Part shown: in pieces, positions 32,494 through 41,804 of the stretch
Position numbering within the stretch: the stretch's first letter is position 1
Layout: each line of letters begins with the position of its first letter
Program-made: the position numbers and the translations under genes
Notes under the pieces: generated by a model
The model's input: only the letters and a program-made list of their open reading frames with translations
The model's database searches: none
What the model was told of the DNA's origin: nothing
DNA from: Micromonospora violae
GTDB lineage: Bacteria > Actinomycetota > Actinomycetes > Mycobacteriales > Micromonosporaceae
Assembly (NCBI RefSeq): GCF_004217135.1
Contig: NZ_SHKK01000001.1
Location: forward strand, 2,666,001-2,730,000
Length of the DNA: 64,000 nt
Reading direction: 5' to 3'

Positions 32494-35322
32494 ATGGACC
32501 AGGCGGGGGCATCGCCGGCGATGCGGTACCGACTGCTCGGACCAGTCGAGGCGTGGTCGGCATCAGGGGAACGGCTGGCCCTCGGCCCCCCGATGCAGGT
32601 GCGCCTCCTGGCCGTCCTGATGTCGCAGCCGGGCACCGGGTGGTCCATCGACCAACTCGTCGACGAGCTGTGGCAGGGACGCCCACCGAAGACAGCAGGC
32701 GGCAACGTGAAGACCTACGTCTGGGCGTTGCGCCGGGCGTTGCGGTCCCCCGGCTCCCCCGACCCCGCCATCCTCGCCGGGCCCACCGGCTACCGCCTCG
32801 ACCTCGACACCCAGACGGCGGACAGCCTGGCCTTCGACGACCTGGCCCGGCGCGGGTACTCCGCGCTGCGGCAGGGTCACTGGTCAGCCGCACAGGAGTC
32901 GTTCGAGGCCGCGTTGGCGCTGTGGCGTGGGGAGTCGTTCGCGGGTCTTCCCGGCTGGGGAGTGCTGCTCTCCGTCCGAGCGCGGCTACAGGAGCAGCGG
33001 TCCAGCCTGCTGGCAGAGGTCGCGGACCTCAAGCTGCGAGCCGGCCAGCATCACGAGCTGATCGAACCGCTCCGAACCCAGGTCGACGACGATCCGCTCC
33101 GCGAGCGCCCATGGGGGCAGCTGATGGTGGCCCTGGCGCGGGCGGGTCGACGCGCCGACGCGCTGGCGACGTACCGGCAGCTACGCCAGCTCCTCGCCGA
33201 CGAGATGGGGGTCGAGCCGGGGCCCGATCTCCAACACCTGCACACCCGCATTCTGCGGGCCGAGCCGGACCTGTTGACCTCCGAGCCGCGGACACCGGAG
33301 AAGCGCCCACCGCTGATCGTCCCCCGGCAACTGCCGACCCCACCGACGTTGTTCACCGGCCGGGCCGGTGAGCTGGCCCGACTCACCACACTGCTGCTCG
33401 GTGACCCGGGCTCGGCCGGCACCGTCGTCATCACCGGCACGGGCGGCGTCGGAAAGAGCTGGCTGGCGATGCGCTGGGCGCACGACAACCTGCAGCACTT
33501 CCCCGACGGTCAGCTCCACGTCGACCTGGGTGGCTTCGGCACCGCGACGCAGGAGGCGTCCCCCTCGGCCGTCGTCGTCCGTTCGCTCCTGCCCGCCCTG
33601 GGTGTGAAACCCCTGGAGATCCCCGCCGAGCCGGTGGCCCAGTTCGCCCTGTACCGCAGCCTGACCGCGGAACGACGGCTGCTCGTCCTGCTCGACAATG
33701 CCCGTGACGCGGAACAGGTGCGGCCGCTGCTGCCGGGATCGACCCGCTGCGGTGTGATCGTGACGAGTCGCCACACACTGCCCGGCCTGGTCGCCGCCGA
33801 GGGTGCTCATCCGCTCGCGCTGGACCTGCCCAGCGACGACGAAGCGCGCCAGTTGCTCGTACGCCGACTGGGCGCGCAGCGAGTCGCCGCCCAGCCGGCA
33901 GCGGTGGACGAGCTGATCGGCCGTACCGCGCGACTGCCCCTGGCGCTGTCCATCGTGGCCGCGCGAGCCGCCGCCCAGCCCACTTTTCCGCTCCAGGCCA
34001 TCGCCGACGACCTGGCGGCGAGCCGGGGTGGGCTCGCCGCCCTGTCCACCGACGATGCCGCCACCGACGTGCGGACGGTGCTCTCCTGGTCCTACCGTCT
34101 GCTGAGCGCGGACGCGGCCCGACTGTTCCGGCAGATCAGCCTGCACCCCGCCGGGGACATCAGCGCGGCGGCAGTGGCCAGCCTCGCGGGGGCGCGACCG
34201 CACCTGATTCGGCCGGCGCTCGACGAGCTGACCCGGGCGAACCTGCTGGCCGAGCAGTCACCCAACCGCTTCCGCTGTCACGATCTGCTCCGCGCCTACG
34301 GGGAGGAGTTGACGTCCGCCCTCGACGGCCCGGCCGACCGCCGGGCCGCCCGGCGGCGCGTGCTCGACCATTACCTGGTTGTCGCGCGTGACGCGGCGAG
34401 GCTGGTTGACGCCGGTTGGCAGCCGCTCGATCCGCCACCCCTGCCCGCCGACGCGTCGCCGCCGGCGTTTGACGACCACCGGTCCGCGCTGGCCTGGTTC
34501 GTCATCGAACAGCGGGTGCTGCTGGCCGCCGTCGACGATGCGGCCGCGCACGACTTCGACGCGCACGCCGGGCAGCTCGCCCAGGCACTCACTCCCCTGC
34601 TCAGCCGGCTGTCACAGTGGCACGACCTGGCCGCCGTCCAGGCCACCGCGGTGGCGGTCGCGCAACGCCGCGGTGATCCACGGGCCGAGGCGCTGGCCCA
34701 CCGCGACCTGGCGCTGGCCCACATCCAGCACCGCCGGTTCGACGCGGCCCACCATCACCTTCGACGCGCGATGGCCCGCTACGACCAGGCCGACGACAGC
34801 CCGGGGCAGGCCAGCGCCCACCTGCATCTCGCCTGGCTGTGCGACATCGAAGGCGACGCCGGCGCGGCGCTGCCGCATGCCAGGGAGGCGCTCGCGCTGG
34901 CCAGCAGCACCGGCGACCGGCGAGGCGAGGCCGCGGCGCTCAACGCGCTCGGCTGGGGCCACGCGCGGCTGGACGAGCACGCCCGCGCCATCACCTACTG
35001 CGAGCGGGCGCTCGCGCTCTATGAGGAGGCCGAGGACCCGCTCGGCACGGCCCACACCTGGGACAGTCTCGGGCTCGCCTATCACGGCCTGGGGAAACAC
35101 CCGACGGCGGCGGACTGCTACCAGCGCGCGCTCCTGCTCTACTCCGACATCCAGGACCCCTGCGGGAGGGCGGACACCCTCGTCCGCCTCGGCGACACCC
35201 ATCAGACGGTGGGCGACCACGACACCTCGGTCGACCTGTGGCGACAGGCGTTGGCGATCCTCGACCAGGTCGGCCATCCGCAGGCCATCGTGCTGTCCGA
35301 ACGGCTGGCGGCGTACCGATGA
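32494..35322 (+). CDS. AfsR/SARP-family regulator: BTAD, NB-ARC ATPase and TPR
   Basis: 942 residues. Residues 1-100 form the OmpR-like winged helix of SARPs (YRLLGPVEAW, QVRLLAVLMSQPG, QLVDELWQGRPP, NVKTYVWALRRAL); about 105-255 is the bacterial transcriptional-activation (BTAD) domain ending GVEPGPDLQHLHTRIL. An NB-ARC ATPase follows, with Walker A TGTGGVGKSW near 313-320 and Walker B LLVLLDNARD. The last ~250 residues are tetratricopeptide repeats (HRDLALAHIQHRRFDAAHHH, ALNALGWGHARLDEHARAIT, TWDSLGLAYHGLGKHPTAAD). Such proteins activate secondary-metabolite or developmental genes. No biosynthetic cluster lies next to it here. Its stop and the next in-frame ATG form TGAATG. Confidence 0.93.
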   Translation: MDQAGASPAMRYRLLGPVEAWSASGERLALGPPMQVRLLAVLMSQPGTGWSIDQLVDELWQGRPPKTAGGNVKTYVWALRRALRSPGSPDPAILAGPTGYRLDLDTQTADSLAFDDLARRGYSALRQGHWSAAQESFEAALALWRGESFAGLPGWGVLLSVRARLQEQRSSLLAEVADLKLRAGQHHELIEPLRTQVDDDPLRERPWGQLMVALARAGRRADALATYRQLRQLLADEMGVEPGPDLQHLHTRILRAEPDLLTSEPRTPEKRPPLIVPRQLPTPPTLFTGRAGELARLTTLLLGDPGSAGTVVITGTGGVGKSWLAMRWAHDNLQHFPDGQLHVDLGGFGTATQEASPSAVVVRSLLPALGVKPLEIPAEPVAQFALYRSLTAERRLLVLLDNARDAEQVRPLLPGSTRCGVIVTSRHTLPGLVAAEGAHPLALDLPSDDEARQLLVRRLGAQRVAAQPAAVDELIGRTARLPLALSIVAARAAAQPTFPLQAIADDLAASRGGLAALSTDDAATDVRTVLSWSYRLLSADAARLFRQISLHPAGDISAAAVASLAGARPHLIRPALDELTRANLLAEQSPNRFRCHDLLRAYGEELTSALDGPADRRAARRRVLDHYLVVARDAARLVDAGWQPLDPPPLPADASPPAFDDHRSALAWFVIEQRVLLAAVDDAAAHDFDAHAGQLAQALTPLLSRLSQWHDLAAVQATAVAVAQRRGDPRAEALAHRDLALAHIQHRRFDAAHHHLRRAMARYDQADDSPGQASAHLHLAWLCDIEGDAGAALPHAREALALASSTGDRRGEAAALNALGWGHARLDEHARAITYCERALALYEEAEDPLGTAHTWDSLGLAYHGLGKHPTAADCYQRALLLYSDIQDPCGRADTLVRLGDTHQTVGDHDTSVDLWRQALAILDQVGHPQAIVLSERLAAYR

Positions 35323-35391
35323 ATGCCCTGCGCCGACGGTCCCCGGACCGGCATGGATCCGGCGTGGACCGGGCGTCGGCAGGCTGGACGA

Positions 35392-36966
35392 ATGCTGTTC
35401 ACCAAGAGAACCACCTTCTGGCATCCCAGCGGGGTCGATCGTCGACGTAGGCGGTTGGTCGGCGGCCTCTCGGCCGCCATCGCGGTCCTCGCGGCCCTGT
35501 CGCTCAACGCCGCACCGTCGCTCGCGGGCACCACGTCGGGCGTGGCCGGCGGCAACGGGTCGGTCACCGCAAACACCACCGGCGGTTGGAACGGTCGCAT
35601 CGACTGGCAGGCATGCCCGGAGCGACCCGACGACCCGAGCACGCGTTGCGGCACCCTGCGCCTACCGGTCGACTGGGCCCGACCGGGAGGGGAAACCTTC
35701 CAGCTGGCCCTGGCCCGGCGCACCGCCACCGACCCGGCAGCCCGCATCGGCGCCCTGGTCTTCAACCCCGGCGGTCCCGGCCTCTCCGGGGTGGACGTGG
35801 TGCTGACCGCCGACAGCCAGCTCGGACCGGACGTGCTGCGCCGCTTCGACGTCGTGAGCTTCGATCCCCGGGGCACGGTCCGTAGTGCACCGGTGCGCTG
35901 CTCGTCGGCGTTGCTGGCCCGGCACCCCTCGCTGGCACCCGCCAACGCCGCCGAGTTCGAGCGACTGCGCACCTACAACCGTCAGTTGCGCGACGACTGC
36001 CGCGCTCACAGTGGCCCACTCTTCGACCACCTCGACAGCGTGAGCGTCGCGCGTGACACGGACGCCATCCGGGCGGCACTCGGCGAGCGTCAGCTCAGCT
36101 TCTACCAGTGGTCCTACGGCACACTGATCGGGCAGGCCTACGCCGAACTGTTCCCCGACCGCGTCCGCGCACTGGTCATGGACAGCGTGATGGACCACAG
36201 TCAGGGGATTCGGGAGTACACGCGTAGCGGGGCGGCCAGCAACGAGGCCCTGTTCCACGAGTTCGTGACCTGGTGCGAGCGGACCGCGAGCTGTGCACTG
36301 CACGGACGCGACATACCGGCGCTCTTCGACCGACTCATGCGCCGCGCCGATGCCGGCACGCTTGTCGACGCGGGCACCGGTGCCACGCTGAGCTGGTTCG
36401 AGCTCGGGTTCGCGACCTTCGTCAACTTCTTCGACTCGACCTGGGCCGACCTCGCGAACACGCTTCTCGCGTTGGAGCGGGGCGAGCCCTCCGATCCCCC
36501 GCTCGCGTCCCCGATGGTGCCCGCCGACACCGACAACGACCTGACCGAGTACGCCCTACCCGCGTTCTGTCAGGACTGGTCACTGCCGGTCAACGGGTTC
36601 ACCGAGTGGAAGCGGTATCTCGACGAGTCCCGCGCCGCCGCATCGCACCTGCGGGCCTCCCCGTTGGTCGTCCGGTTCACCGCGATCTGCCTGGGCTGGA
36701 CGGCGAACAACCCACAACATCGACTGCAGGTGCGCACGAACGCGCCGCTGCTGGTGCTCAACGGACGGTACGACCCGGCCACCCCGTACGACGGGGCCGT
36801 GCAGGTGGTGCGCCAGCTCGGCAGCCAGGGCCACCTCCTCACCTACGAGGGGTCGGGCCACGCCAGCTACCCCCGCACGGAGTGCACCCGCCGTCAGGTG
36901 GAGCAGTACCTCATCACGAGAACCGCACCGCCGGTCGGCGCGAGCTGCCCGGCCGCCCCGGCCTGA
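35392..36966 (+). CDS. Secreted TAP-like alpha/beta hydrolase (tripeptidyl aminopeptidase type)
   Basis: 524 residues from ATG 35392; ATG 35323, touching the regulator's stop, is possible but would place 40 residues before a signal peptide. Signal region LVGGLSAAIAVLAALSLNAA. Family signatures: CGTLRLPVDWARPGG, LVFNPGGPGLSGVD (oxyanion side), VVSFDPRGTVRSAPVRC, Asp in LVLNGRYDPATPY and His in YEGSGHASYPRTEC. The nucleophile elbow reads YQWSYGTLIG: Ser is present but the Gly normally two before it is Gln. Relatives release tri- or dipeptides from N-termini outside the cell. Possibly co-transcribed with the AfsR-like gene. Confidence 0.88.
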   Translation: MLFTKRTTFWHPSGVDRRRRRLVGGLSAAIAVLAALSLNAAPSLAGTTSGVAGGNGSVTANTTGGWNGRIDWQACPERPDDPSTRCGTLRLPVDWARPGGETFQLALARRTATDPAARIGALVFNPGGPGLSGVDVVLTADSQLGPDVLRRFDVVSFDPRGTVRSAPVRCSSALLARHPSLAPANAAEFERLRTYNRQLRDDCRAHSGPLFDHLDSVSVARDTDAIRAALGERQLSFYQWSYGTLIGQAYAELFPDRVRALVMDSVMDHSQGIREYTRSGAASNEALFHEFVTWCERTASCALHGRDIPALFDRLMRRADAGTLVDAGTGATLSWFELGFATFVNFFDSTWADLANTLLALERGEPSDPPLASPMVPADTDNDLTEYALPAFCQDWSLPVNGFTEWKRYLDESRAAASHLRASPLVVRFTAICLGWTANNPQHRLQVRTNAPLLVLNGRYDPATPYDGAVQVVRQLGSQGHLLTYEGSGHASYPRTECTRRQVEQYLITRTAPPVGASCPAAPA

Positions 36967-36985
36967 CGCGCCACGTCGTCAGGGT

Positions 36986-37063
36986 GACGCCCCAGCTGAC
37001 GGTAGGCAGTGCGACCGATCCGACGACGTGTCGGTCCGATCTCCTGCCGGCGGCTGGGGCGTC
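36986..37063. terminator. Possible nested terminator
   Basis: GACGCCCCAGC (36986-36996) pairs with GCTGGGGCGTC (37053-37063), enclosing a small hairpin CCGAC/GTCGG (37020-37034). Lies between convergent genes. The long enclosed loop makes this less certain than the other terminators. Confidence 0.4.
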
Positions 37064-37099
37064 GCCGCTCGCTCAGCCGGCTGGGGCGGGTTCCTCGGG

Positions 37100-37492
37100 T
37101 CATGATCCGTCCGGCGGGTCGGCCGGCTGCTGTCCCGGCCAGAACGGCCACTCCTCGAACGACCGGCATCGTCCGTCGTCGGCGAAGCGCATGATCCACA
37201 GGTCGCGGTACTCCTGCTCGACCGGGTCGCCGTAACGGACCTCCTGGCGCGACACGGCGGTGTCCCCGTCGACCGCGACGATCTCCGTGGTCATCTGGAA
37301 CACCTCGTCGGGGCCCTTGCGCTGCTTCTCCCACATCCGGGCGATGGCGGGCAGGCCGACGACCGGCGTCCAGTACGGCCCCTGCTGGTAACTGGCGTCC
37401 TCGGTGAAGAGCGTGACCAGCGCGTCCGTGCCCGGCGTACGCCAGAGCCGCTCGTAGCTGCGTAGCCAGTCCTCGACGTGCTTCCTGTCCAT
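37100..37492 (-). CDS. NTF2/SnoaL-like small protein
   Basis: 130 residues from ATG 37492 (AAGG eight bases upstream); ATG 37498 is an alternative. The pattern VEDWLRSYERLWRTPGTDAL, FTEDASYQQGPYWTPVVG and FADDGRCRSFEEWPFWPGQQ is that of the nuclear transport factor 2-like cone fold (limonene epoxide hydrolase, SnoaL, ketosteroid isomerase superfamily). These bind small ligands; catalytic role not predictable. Monocistronic by position. The 234-bp stretch from here to the esterase at 37727 holds a TTGACA at 37605-37610 but no clear -10, and no gene. Confidence 0.82.
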   Translation of the reverse strand: MDRKHVEDWLRSYERLWRTPGTDALVTLFTEDASYQQGPYWTPVVGLPAIARMWEKQRKGPDEVFQMTTEIVAVDGDTAVSRQEVRYGDPVEQEYRDLWIMRFADDGRCRSFEEWPFWPGQQPADPPDGS

Positions 37493-37726
37493 GGGCATCA
37501 CCTTGCCAGCCGAGCTGCGGCCATTAGGGGAAACCCGCAGGCTGCGGCTTCGCGCCCGGCATCCCGGCGACGGGGTGAGCGCCCACGGCCGCCCCGCACA
37601 CCCTTGACATTGAATGGCGTACCCAGCGACACTCCCGTTGCTAATTCGATTTAGCCACCATCGGAGCCCTCACCTGCCAGTGCCCGCACCACACCGCGAC
37701 GAGCGACCACAGAGGAGTCTTCGCCC

Positions 37727-39355
37727 ATGAGGGAAACCACCGGAAGACGCAGGCTCCGGCTTGCGATCTCGATCCTCACGTTCACGGCACTCGGCGCGGG
37801 GGCCGTCCTCCCCGCGCCGGCCGCCACCGCCGGCAAGCCCGCGATCGCCCAGGGGGCGACCGTCAAGGCGGACCGCACCTCACCGACCGGATACACCGTC
37901 ACGTTCGTCTACCGCAATCCCGACGCCACCCAGGTCCGCCTTGCCGGGGACCTGACCCTGCTCGATCTCAGCACCGGCACCACCCGGTATCAGCCGGAAG
38001 AGTGGCAGCCGGGGCGCTACCACGCCGGAGGCACCGAGTTCCTCCGCGACATGACCAGGGACCGGAAGGGGAACTGGTCGGTCTCGCTCCCGCTGCACGC
38101 CGGAGGTCTCAGTTACTGGTACCGGGTCTGGGATCCGACCCAGGGCTGGGAGAACAAGCGCATCTGGGACCCCGCCTCGACGCACCCTCGCCCCCCGGGC
38201 GAGTCATCGTTCCGGGTCAGGAACAACGACGTCCTCGACGCGGTGTACGTGCCGTACGACAAGAAGCAGAACGACCCGGTGCTGGCCGAACGTGCGGCCT
38301 ACGAGGTGCCGGTGGCCGACCGCGCGAAGCGAGGCACCGTCCAGTACATCCCGTACACCACGATCCTCGGCGACAGCGGCCACTACCTCGGCGTCTACCT
38401 GCCGCCGAACTACGACGCCAACCGGGCGGAGCCGTACAAGGTCGCGTACCTCGCCCACGGCATCTTCGGCGATGAGACCGACTTCATGGTCCCCGCGAAC
38501 GTCCCGAACATCCTGGACAACATGACGGCCAGGGGCGAGATCGAGCCCACGGTGGTCGTCACCATGGGCAACCACTTCACGGGCACCAGCCTCGGGTTCG
38601 CCTCCTACAACCAGACCAACGCGGCCAACAACCTGGTCCAGACGATCCTGCCCCTCATCGAGAACAGCTACAACGTCTCGACCGACCGCGCGGGGCGCGC
38701 CTACGCCGGGTTCTCCTACGGCGGGATGACCGGCGGCGTCGTCATCAAGAACTACCCGACCACCTTCGCGTTCTACGGACACTTCTCCGGCAATCCGTCC
38801 CTCACCACCCAGGACTACGACACCATCGCGAACGCGGTCGGGGACGATGACCTCACCGTCTTCCTCGGCAACGGCGTCTTCGAGGGCAACCTGAACGCCC
38901 AGAACGCCATCGCGGACAACTTCCGCGCTCGGGGGTACGCTGCCGCGACGGCCCAGGTCCCCGGCGCACACGACGGGATGACGGCCGGCCAACTGTTCAC
39001 GATCTTCGCCCGGGACCACCTCTGGTCGGGGGTCGACGTGACTCCTACGGGCACGGCACGAGTCGTGGTGAAGGCGAAGGCCGCACCCGCCTCGGTCGTC
39101 CGCGGTGGCACGTTCACGCTGACCGTCGACGTGCGGGCACAGACGCAGCACCGCAAGGCGCCGACGGCGACCGGCGAGGTGGCCGTCACCTTCGGGGGCG
39201 CCACCCAGGTGGTCCCGCTCAACGGTGGCGCGGCCGTCGTGACGCTGCCGACCGACGGGCTCTCCGCAGGGGCGTACCCGGTGCACGTCGCCTACTCCGG
39301 TGACCCCGTCTACGCCCCCAGCTCAGCGGTCCACCAGCAGCTGCGGGTTCGCTAG
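37727..39355 (+). CDS. Secreted CE1-like esterase with C-terminal Ig-like repeat (paralogue of 19263 gene)
   Basis: 542 residues, ATG 37727 with AGAGGAG ten bases upstream. Signal peptide to about residue 36; E-set/CBM48-like domain (SPTGYTVTFVYRNPDATQVR ...); esterase-D fold with Ser in YAGFSYGGMTGG and His in GAHDGMTAGQ; then a C-terminal Ig-like repeat (TGEVAVTFGGATQVVPLNGG ... YSGDPVYAPSS). Same domain order as the esterase at 19263-20837. Probably cleaves an ester in plant polysaccharide or another extracellular polymer; the exact bond is unknown. It is outside the sugar-uptake operons and no LacI-type site is evident upstream. Confidence 0.85.
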   Translation: MRETTGRRRLRLAISILTFTALGAGAVLPAPAATAGKPAIAQGATVKADRTSPTGYTVTFVYRNPDATQVRLAGDLTLLDLSTGTTRYQPEEWQPGRYHAGGTEFLRDMTRDRKGNWSVSLPLHAGGLSYWYRVWDPTQGWENKRIWDPASTHPRPPGESSFRVRNNDVLDAVYVPYDKKQNDPVLAERAAYEVPVADRAKRGTVQYIPYTTILGDSGHYLGVYLPPNYDANRAEPYKVAYLAHGIFGDETDFMVPANVPNILDNMTARGEIEPTVVVTMGNHFTGTSLGFASYNQTNAANNLVQTILPLIENSYNVSTDRAGRAYAGFSYGGMTGGVVIKNYPTTFAFYGHFSGNPSLTTQDYDTIANAVGDDDLTVFLGNGVFEGNLNAQNAIADNFRARGYAAATAQVPGAHDGMTAGQLFTIFARDHLWSGVDVTPTGTARVVVKAKAAPASVVRGGTFTLTVDVRAQTQHRKAPTATGEVAVTFGGATQVVPLNGGAAVVTLPTDGLSAGAYPVHVAYSGDPVYAPSSAVHQQLRVR

Positions 39356-39366
39356 GTAACAGGCGC

Positions 39367-39399
39367 GGTGGGCCGGCGGCGTCTCGCCGTCGGCCCACC
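39367..39399. terminator. Bidirectional hairpin terminator
   Basis: 15-bp stem (39367-39381 with 39385-39399) with one G-T wobble and a TCT loop, between the convergent esterase and alpha/beta hydrolase genes. Confidence 0.82.
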
Positions 39400-39420
39400 G
39401 TCAGCTGCCGGTACGGACCG

Positions 39421-40134
39421 TCAGCTCACGCCCCGAACCGCCTCGATGATCGTCTCGGCGACCTCGCTCGGTTTCGCCACCGCCATCGCATGCGAGCCGC
39501 CGGCGATCTCGCGCTGCCCCCGGGGGTTGGCCCGCTCGGCCATGAAGCGGTGCGCCTCGACCGGGATGTTCTTGTCCGCGTCGCCGAAAACGAACCAGCT
39601 GGGCAGCGACCGCCAGGCGGGGTCGCCGGTGAGCGTGTCACCCAGGCCCTGTTCGGTGATCGGCCGCTGGGTCCGGGCCATCAGCGCGGCCATGGTGTCC
39701 GACGCGTCCGCGCAGAACTGCGAGTGGTACTGAGCCTGGCCGATCGCCACCTCGTTCCCGCCGGTCGACACCGGGTACTGCACCAGCGTGTCGGCGAGGG
39801 TGCTGCCGGGGAACTTCCCGGACAGCGCCAGCGCCGACTCACCGGTGTCCGGGGCGAAGGCGTTGACGTACACGAGGGCCCGCACCGAGGTGTCGCCGGC
39901 CGCGGCTTGCGTGATCACCATGCCGCCGTACGAGTGGCCGACGAGGACGACCGGGCCGCCGATCCCGCGCACGACATCCCGAAGGTACGCCGCGTCGCCT
40001 GCGACGCTCCGCAACGGGTTCGCGACGGCCACCGAGTTGTACGCGGCGCCCAGCCGCTCGAGCACACCGTTCCAGCTCGCCGACTCGGCGAACGCCCCGT
40101 GCACGAGCACGAGCGTGGGCTGTGGATCAGGCAT
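39421..40134 (-). CDS. Alpha/beta hydrolase (esterase/HNL-like)
   Basis: 237 residues from ATG 40134. LVLVHGAFAESASWNGVLER is the oxyanion strand-loop, nucleophile Ser in VLVGHSYGGMVITQ (about residue 68), Asp in FVFGDADKNIP and His in IAGGSHAMAVAKPSE. The small size and the pattern match the cytoplasmic EstA/methyl-esterase/hydroxynitrile lyase-like branch often involved in small-ester cleavage. No operon partner; the 244-bp gap upstream holds the divergent MFS promoter. Confidence 0.9.
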   Translation of the reverse strand: MPDPQPTLVLVHGAFAESASWNGVLERLGAAYNSVAVANPLRSVAGDAAYLRDVVRGIGGPVVLVGHSYGGMVITQAAAGDTSVRALVYVNAFAPDTGESALALSGKFPGSTLADTLVQYPVSTGGNEVAIGQAQYHSQFCADASDTMAALMARTQRPITEQGLGDTLTGDPAWRSLPSWFVFGDADKNIPVEAHRFMAERANPRGQREIAGGSHAMAVAKPSEVAETIIEAVRGVS

Positions 40135-40362
40135 GACAGGTGCCCCCTCACTCCGTGAAGCTGTTCACCGCCGGTCGCACTGGTACGGCTGGATACCCGT
40201 TACGCGAGTGTGAAACGTCGGTCCCGAGTGACGATCACGCCCCCGGCTGCACGTCCCCGTTCGCGCCCATCTGGATCACCGAGATGGTGCGCCGAGCGCG
40301 ACAGGCAGCGCCTCCTCGGGCGAGCTCGGACAGGCGGGTCAACGGTGCACATTGCCCACCCC

Positions 40363-40390
40363 TATAGTGAGTTCCATTATGAGACTTACT
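40363..40390 (+). promoter_or_regulatory. Promoter and palindrome at the MFS start
   Basis: TATAGT (40363-40368) is a good -10 ending ten bases before ATG 40379, and no ribosome site lies between, so the transcript may be leaderless. AGTGAGT (40366-40372) and ACTTACT (40384-40390) form an imperfect palindrome spanning the start codon. Nothing else is evident in the gap from 40135. Confidence 0.45.
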
Positions 40391-41617
40391 ACGTTCTGGC
40401 GGTGGTGGGTCGCCGGCACGACCAGCCACCTCGGCTCGGCGGTCGGCACGCTGGCCCTGCCACTGACCGCGCTTACCGTGCTGCACGCGTCGGCCTTCGA
40501 GATGGGTCTGATCACCGCGGCGGGCTATCTGGCGTACCTGCTGATCAGCCTCCCGGCCGGGGTGATCGTGCAGCGTCTGCCGCTGCGCGGCATGCAGGTC
40601 GCGCTGGACCTGGTCCGCGCCCTCGCCATCGCGTCGGTCCCGCTGGCCTGGTGGCTCGACATGCTGACGGTGGCCCAGTTGGTCGCGGTCGCCCTGGTGG
40701 TGAGCTTCGCCAACGTGCTGTTCGACGTGGCGAACCAGACTTTCCTGCCGGAGATCGTGCCGGCCGCGCAGTTGCAGGCTCGCAACAGCCTCACCTCCGG
40801 CACCCATGCCGCCACCACACTGGGCGGGCCGTCCCTGGGCGGCTTCGCGGTGCAGCTGCTGGGCGCGGTGCCGACGCTGTTCGTGGACGCCGTCAGCTAT
40901 CTGCTCTCCGCAGTCCTGCTGCGCACCCTGCCGGCTCGCCGGGTGCAGCGATCGGCCGAGCGGCCACCGATGGTCACGATGATCCGGGAGGGCTGGCACT
41001 TCGTGCTCCGCCACCCGATCATCGGTCCGGCCATGTGGGACGCCACCGCGACGAACTTCGTCAGCGGCGCGATGCTCGCCCTCTTCCCGTTCTACCTGGT
41101 GCGCGAGCTGCACGCATCGCCGGTCCTGGTCGGGCTGCTGATCGCCACCGACGGCCTCGGCGCGCTGATCGGCGCCGCGCTGACCACCCGCTTCACCGAC
41201 CGGTTCGGCACCGCCCGCGGCCTGCTCATCGCGGCCTTCGTCGGCGTGGCCGGCGCGCTCGTCATCCCGCTGGGCACCGGCACCGCCGCATTCCTGGCCT
41301 TCGCCGTGGGGAACCTGATCCTCTCCAGCTCCACAGTGGTGCTCAGCGTGACCACCCGCACGTACCGAATGCTCGCCAGCCCGCCGGAACTGCTGTCCCG
41401 AGTGATCGCCACGGTCAAGTTCGTGTCCTGGGGCGCCATCCCACTCGGCAGTCTGCTCGCTGGCATCCTGGCCGGGCCGCTGGGCGCCCGCACCACCCTG
41501 CTGATCTTCGCGGCGCTCACCGTGCTGTCCCCGATCATCTACCTGTCGACCCCGATCCGCCGGATGCGCGACCTGCCGCTCGACACCGCTCCGACACCCG
41601 CCGAGGCCCGGGTGTGA
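40379..41617 (+). CDS. MFS transporter, drug-exporter type
   Basis: 412 residues from ATG 40379. Twelve hydrophobic segments. The loop after the second helix reads GVIVQRLPLRGMQ, and the MFS_3/enterobactin-exporter-like signature LFDVANQTFLPEIVPAAQLQ is present. Such proteins (EntS, MacB-independent macrolide efflux Mef type) export small molecules by proton antiport. No biosynthetic neighbour suggests a cargo. Upstream ATG at 40352 lies before the -10 and is rejected. Confidence 0.88.
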   Translation: MRLTTFWRWWVAGTTSHLGSAVGTLALPLTALTVLHASAFEMGLITAAGYLAYLLISLPAGVIVQRLPLRGMQVALDLVRALAIASVPLAWWLDMLTVAQLVAVALVVSFANVLFDVANQTFLPEIVPAAQLQARNSLTSGTHAATTLGGPSLGGFAVQLLGAVPTLFVDAVSYLLSAVLLRTLPARRVQRSAERPPMVTMIREGWHFVLRHPIIGPAMWDATATNFVSGAMLALFPFYLVRELHASPVLVGLLIATDGLGALIGAALTTRFTDRFGTARGLLIAAFVGVAGALVIPLGTGTAAFLAFAVGNLILSSSTVVLSVTTRTYRMLASPPELLSRVIATVKFVSWGAIPLGSLLAGILAGPLGARTTLLIFAALTVLSPIIYLSTPIRRMRDLPLDTAPTPAEARV

Positions 41618-41804
41618 ACCGACCAGAGGCACTTCTTCGCCTACCGAAGACATCGACAGGGGTGTAACTTCCGGTTTCCCGGGGCAAGAACCCGCACATG
41701 GCGGGAACGGCGGGGTGCGGACGACATCCGCTCGGTGAGCGGCACCGAACCGGTGATCCGGATCGGGCAGGGCTGGCGACACCGCTGCCGGCAGCCCGCG
41801 TCTG

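Noticed and set aside
32494..36966. Secondary-metabolite cluster around the AfsR-like gene
   Set aside because: No PKS, NRPS, terpene or RiPP genes nearby; one regulator is not enough.
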